NCBI GenBank assembly: GCA_003575245.1
Contig: NMQN01000510.1
Location: 1-17,759, forward strand
DNA length: 17,759 bases
Origin: Candidatus Atribacteria bacterium 1244-E10-H5-B2
Lineage (GTDB): Bacteria > Atribacterota > JS1 > SB-45 > 34-128
Reading direction: 5' to 3'
Shown here: piece after piece, positions 15,075 through 17,759 of the stretch
Position numbering within the stretch: position 1 is the first letter of the stretch
Layout of the letters: each line of letters starts with the position of its first letter
Made by a program: the position numbers and the translations under genes
Notes under the pieces: generated by a model
Database searches by the model: none
Told to the model about the DNA's origin: nothing
What the model saw: only the letters and a program-made list of their open reading frames with translations

Positions 15075-15700
15075 TTTAAACTATCCCCCTTGTAAATTTC
15101 ATCAATAACATATTTAAGGTCTTTGCTTTTGCCTACAAAATCAAGATTGTTAGTGTTTATTTTAATCAATTTTATTTTTTTATAATTATCAGGATAAGAA
15201 AAAAATTCTTCATAAGCCAAATTCAATCTTCTCATATATTCAAAAGATATTTTTCGCTCAAAAGGCCGATCTCTTAGTGCTATCCTTTTTATTAAGGTTT
15301 CTGTGCTCGCTTGCAGATAAACAACTAGATCTGGTCGAGGGATATCTTTAACCATAATTTCATAAAGGTATTCATACATGGAAAGTTCATTTCCGTAAAG
15401 ATTCAGATGAGCAAATATCCTATCCTTGGCAAATAGGTAGTCAGAAAAAACTGATTGATTAAATAAATCTTGCTGGGCTAATTCTAATTGTTGTTTGTAG
15501 CGGCTCAGCAAAAAAAATATTTGAGTCTGGAAGGCGTATCTTTCTATATCATTATAAAATTTAGATAAAAAGGGATTTTCTTCCACCACCTCTAAATTAT
15601 GTTTTGTATTAAACCTTTTACTTAACAATAAGACTAAACTTGTTTTTCCTACTCCTATAGCTCCTTCAACTACAATAAATTTACTCTTAAGTTTATTCAT
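15071..15700 (-). CDS. dgk: Deoxynucleoside kinase, dGK (YaaG)-like
   Basis: This 209-residue kinase has a P-loop GAIGVGKTS (13-21), LEVVEENPFLSKFYNDIERY, and a lid RIALRDRPFERK. In place of the DRS motif of its neighbour it has VFSDYLFAKDRIFA, which parallels the IADYHIYKNVIFA form of Bacillus subtilis deoxyguanosine kinase. It is therefore the dgk-like partner of the downstream kinase, and the pair probably arose by an old duplication. It lies 3 bases after the lipM-like gene and overlaps the next kinase by 4 bases. Substrate preference and a possible heterodimer are inference. Confidence 0.87.
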   Translation of the reverse strand: MNKLKSKFIVVEGAIGVGKTSLVLLLSKRFNTKHNLEVVEENPFLSKFYNDIERYAFQTQIFFLLSRYKQQLELAQQDLFNQSVFSDYLFAKDRIFAHLNLYGNELSMYEYLYEIMVKDIPRPDLVVYLQASTETLIKRIALRDRPFERKISFEYMRRLNLAYEEFFSYPDNYKKIKLIKINTNNLDFVGKSKDLKYVIDEIYKGDSLK

Positions 15701-15703
15701 TGA

Positions 15704-16585
15704 TTACTCCTTTTTTTGGGAATCAAGCTGATTATTTTTTCTTTCGTAATTCCACTCATAAGTTGAGTACTTATTTTCTAAAAGTTCTTTGGAAATTTTT
15801 TCTTCCTGTTCAATTAATTTACCTTCCACTAATATTACTCCAAACTCTTCTTCAAAACCTCGGGGAAGAATTTCTGATAATTCTGAAAAATTTATCTTTT
15901 TCTTTAAAATCTCTTCCAAGCTGGTTGCTTTAAATCTTATTTTAAGCCTTTTTCTTATCTTAGCTGAGGGAAAATTAAATACAGAAAACAATTTATCTTT
16001 CTCTAATTCTATCAATAAAGAACCGTGTTGTAAAACTATTTCTCTTTTTCTTACCTGGGCAGAACCTACAATCTTTTTGCCTTTAACCTGTACCTCATAT
16101 TGAGAGGGAACAGAAAAACAAATTGATTTAAAATCAGAATGACGGATTTCGGATTTTTCCCCTTTAAGTAAAGGGTTACTATTTAATTTTTCTCTCAGAG
16201 GAACTAATTCAGCCGTTATTCCTAAATAAGAAAGACCTCTAATCATTCCCCCGCTAATCTTCTTATAAGTCTCTAGTATAGAACCATTAACCAAAGGATG
16301 ATTTTCTTTAATTATAAAACTATAGGTTAATTCTTTATCATGGAGAACTGCTTTCCCCCCGGTTGGCCTACGGACAATGTCAATTCTCATATCCTGACAA
16401 ACATCTATATCAATCTCTTTCTTTAGATCCTGAAAATAACCCAGAGATACAGCCGGGGGAGACCATTGATAAAATCTGATAGTGGGAGGAACCAAACCCT
16501 CCCGGTGAGCTATCATTATTGCTTCATCAATAGCCATGTTCATAAAACCGGTATGATAACTATCTTTTATTAATCGCCATTCCAT
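15704..16585 (-). CDS. lipM: Lipoate-protein ligase A family, LipM-like octanoyltransferase
   Basis: The 293-residue protein belongs to the BPL/LplA/LipB superfamily. It has IRFYQWSPPAVSLGYFQ (about 36-52), IVRRPTGGKAVLHDKELTYS (about 70-89) and ICFSVPSQYEVQVKGKKIVG (about 155-174). Cys156 aligns with the catalytic cysteine of Bacillus LipM, and GSAQVRKREIVLQHGSLL follows. LipM moves octanoyl groups from acyl carrier protein to GcvH. A lipoate-protein ligase role is the alternative, since the cysteine is what separates the two. AAAGGAT precedes the ATG. It is first in the operon. Neither lipA nor gcvH is visible here. Confidence 0.85.
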   Translation of the reverse strand: MEWRLIKDSYHTGFMNMAIDEAIMIAHREGLVPPTIRFYQWSPPAVSLGYFQDLKKEIDIDVCQDMRIDIVRRPTGGKAVLHDKELTYSFIIKENHPLVNGSILETYKKISGGMIRGLSYLGITAELVPLREKLNSNPLLKGEKSEIRHSDFKSICFSVPSQYEVQVKGKKIVGSAQVRKREIVLQHGSLLIELEKDKLFSVFNFPSAKIRKRLKIRFKATSLEEILKKKINFSELSEILPRGFEEEFGVILVEGKLIEQEEKISKELLENKYSTYEWNYERKNNQLDSQKKE

Positions 16586-16697
16586 TAATTTTATCCTTTC
16601 TGTTTGAATTTAATTGTCCGAATAAGCGGCTTGATAAATCAATTTCCTATATTAATATATCATGATAATAAATTAGAGGGGTAAAAAAATCCACTAT

Positions 16698-16726
16698 GAT
16701 ATATTTATTCTATAATATTATATCAA
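16698..16726 (-). promoter_or_regulatory. Possible promoter of the lipM-to-PPDK-like operon
   Basis: On the minus strand TTGATA (16721-16726) and TATATC (16698-16703) are 17 bases apart. A competing TATAAT lies only a few bases away and the region is extremely AT-rich, so this is a weak call. It would leave a leader of about 105 bases before lipM. The arms TGATATA and TATATCA flanking this stretch form an inverted repeat with a 15-base gap. Confidence 0.3.
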
Positions 16727-16814
16727 AATCCTTCTTTTATTAAAATATAAATTTATTTGCAATACACCATATAAAATATTTTTTAGCTTTTTAGTGAATA
16801 ACCGTTTATGCTTA

Positions 16815-16823
16815 TGTTATAAT
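16815..16823 (+). promoter_or_regulatory. Extended -10 promoter for the small CxxC protein gene
   Basis: TGTTATAAT is an exact extended -10 element (TGnTATAAT) about 80 bases upstream of the start at 16905. No clear -35 box is seen, which is acceptable for extended -10 promoters. The rest of the 319-base gap between 16586 and 16904 shows AT-rich short palindromes (TTGATAAATCAA at 16631-16642, TATCATGATA near 16658) but no gene. Confidence 0.45.
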
Positions 16824-16904
16824 AAGTCATATTATTAAAATGTTTTTTATTTTAGATTAATTGATTTTTTATTTTTTGTACAAATTTTCAAGGAGGGTGT
16901 TAAA

Positions 16905-17207
16905 ATGAGTCCCGATTTTTTAAAAAAATTGTTCGGAAAAAGAGAAGAAGATTCCTCGGGAGTGATCTGGATTTATTCTCAATGTGACAAATGCGGAGAA
17001 AAATTTAGAACCCTTATTAGAAAATATAATGACCTCTCTCCCACTTATAAAGATGATGGACCGGCATACATGTTAAAAAAAGAATTAATTGGCGCTTCTT
17101 GCCCTAACCGAATAAACCTGTATTTAGAATTTGACCGAAGTTATCGGAAGATATCAGAAGAAATTACCGGCGGTCATCTCATCACAGAAGAAGAATATCA
17201 ATCTTAA
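16905..17207 (+). CDS. Conserved hypothetical small protein with CxxC motif
   Basis: This 100-residue soluble protein begins MSPDFLKKLFGKREEDSS. It contains WIYSQCDKCGEKFRTLIRKYN (CxxC at about 27-30), a third cysteine in GASCPNRINLYLEFD (about 66), and ends with ITGGHLITEEEY. I recognise this as a small uncharacterised type seen in several anaerobic and Chloroflexi-like bacteria, perhaps a half zinc ribbon in which three cysteines and another ligand bind metal. No function is assigned. The start has AAGGAGGGTG upstream. It is the only plus-strand gene in the right third of the window and seems monocistronic. Confidence 0.8.
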   Translation: MSPDFLKKLFGKREEDSSGVIWIYSQCDKCGEKFRTLIRKYNDLSPTYKDDGPAYMLKKELIGASCPNRINLYLEFDRSYRKISEEITGGHLITEEEYQS

Positions 17208-17264
17208 ATTTTTAAAAATATTCTATAAACAATTGGTAAAAAAATCTTCTTTTTAAAAATTTAA
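17204..17264. repeat. Perfect 15-bp AT-only inverted repeat
   Basis: TTAAATTTTTAAAAA at 17204-17218 and its exact reverse complement at 17250-17264 are separated by 31 bases. The left arm includes the stop codon of the small CxxC gene, and the right arm ends 5 bases before the stop of the DUF123-like remnant. It may act as a weak bidirectional terminator between convergent units, though an all A/T stem is poorly stable. Confidence 0.6.
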
Positions 17265-17269
17265 AATAA

Positions 17270-17503
17270 CTAATTTAAAGAGGAACAAAAAATAGAAAAA
17301 CCTATTTCTCTTAAGATCTTTTCTGTTTTCTTTTCATCTTTTATAAAGAATAAATGAGTCAAACACTTACAATCTGAAGAACCAAACCCTTTTTTAAAAG
17401 ACACTTCTCCTAATTGACCTACTCTAATTTTTAAATCTTCAGATACATTTATTACTAATATATAAGTAGCTTCTGATTTATTAATAATATTTATAATCCA
17501 TTT
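17270..17503 (-). pseudogene. DUF123-like remnant (internally deleted, no start codon)
   Basis: The frame after the stop of the DUF89 gene stays open for 77 codons to a TAG at 17270-17272. It reads ATYILVINVSEDLKIRVGQL and GEVSFKK, then GFGSSDCKCLTHLFF. The first part resembles the N-terminus of DUF123 (GIY-YIG-related) domains and the second part resembles their C-terminal GASDCRCPSHLF motif. The roughly 80-90 residues that normally separate them are missing, and there is no in-frame ATG, GTG or TTG at the front; an ATG at 17501 is one frame off. It is most likely a decayed gene. Recognition of the family is from memory of the motifs. Confidence 0.5.
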
Positions 17504-17759
17504 TCACCTGCCTATTAAAACCATATCCCCAACCTTGCAACTAACATCCTCGGCCATTACCGGACATTTCGCTTTAAATAGAAAAAATATAGATTTATCT
17601 TCTTCGGAGAGGGATTCATAATTTCCTTGGCCTTTGCTGATAATCAACCCTGTGTCCTTATATAATTCCACAAATTCCGGAGAGCAATATTTCATTATAG
17701 TTCCAGGTGCATCTGAACCGCTGGAAATAATTTTAGCTACTTTATTTATTCCACAAAAT
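17504..17759 (-). CDS. DUF89/ARMT1-family damage-control phosphatase (partial, N-terminus outside window)
   Basis: The visible 84 residues run from the right edge to a TGA at 17504-17506. They include VAKIISSGSDAPGTIMKYCS, LIISKGQGNYESLSEEDKSI and FFLFKAKCPVMAEDVSCKVG, the C-terminal core of the DUF89 family (PF01937). These are metal-dependent phosphatases proposed to hydrolyse damaged phosphometabolites; the SDAPG and KGQGNYE motifs belong to the active site. The family is usually about 280-300 residues, so some 200 N-terminal residues lie off the right edge. An internal ATG at 17695 is not the start, since conserved sequence continues upstream of it. Confidence 0.9.
   Translation of the reverse strand, partial: FCGINKVAKIISSGSDAPGTIMKYCSPEFVELYKDTGLIISKGQGNYESLSEEDKSIFFLFKAKCPVMAEDVSCKVGDMVLIGR

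Overview
The window is AT-rich bacterial DNA with strong AGGAGG-type ribosome binding sites and short intergenic gaps. It carries anaerobe-type functions: an arsenic efflux operon with thioredoxins and CcdA, a biotin ECF transporter subunit, a LipM-like octanoyltransferase and paired Bacillus-type deoxynucleoside kinases. A low-GC Firmicutes-like or Atribacterota-like anaerobe is the best guess from style alone; no marker gene here settles it.

Region 1 (1-3400, all minus strand) looks like a cluster of integron gene cassettes without a visible integrase. Five small genes (AlkD-type DNA alkylation repair, GyrI-like ligand-binding protein, flavodoxin, class I methyltransferase, DUF3795 protein) are broken up by three imperfect-palindrome sites at 1277-1386, 1991-2087 and 2896-2956. 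The key evidence is that the 7-base core at the start of each complete cassette is the exact reverse complement of the inner core in that cassette's own downstream site: GTTAGAT with ATCTAAC, and GTTGTGC with GCACAAC. That is how attC sites of excisable cassettes are built.

Region 2 (3577-7711, plus strand) is an arsenic resistance operon: arsR, an ArsP-type permease, a CPKC mini-thioredoxin, a membrane-anchored thioredoxin, CcdA and an ACR3 arsenite pump. A TTGACA-17-TAATAT promoter has its -10 box inside a 7-8-7 inverted repeat, the likely ArsR operator. There is no arsC. A frame-shifted Cys-rich tail follows the mini-thioredoxin.

Region 3 (7765-8680) holds tRNA-Pro(CGG), a short tandem repeat, and bioY with a BirA-box-like operator over its promoter.

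Region 4 (8735-16585, minus strand) is a probable operon read from 16585 downwards: lipM-like octanoyltransferase, dgk-like and dck-like kinases, a flavodoxin-fold protein, birA with its DNA-binding domain, and a 1367-residue protein. That protein has a PPDK-type ATP-grasp and phosphohistidine domain behind an 870-residue unrecognised region and lacks the PEP-binding barrel. birA in this operon and the BirA box at bioY form a likely self-contained biotin circuit.

Region 5 (16586-17759) has a regulatory gap, a small CxxC protein on the plus strand, a perfect 15-bp AT-only inverted repeat, an internally deleted DUF123-like remnant, and the C-terminal end of a DUF89/ARMT1-type phosphatase running off the right edge.
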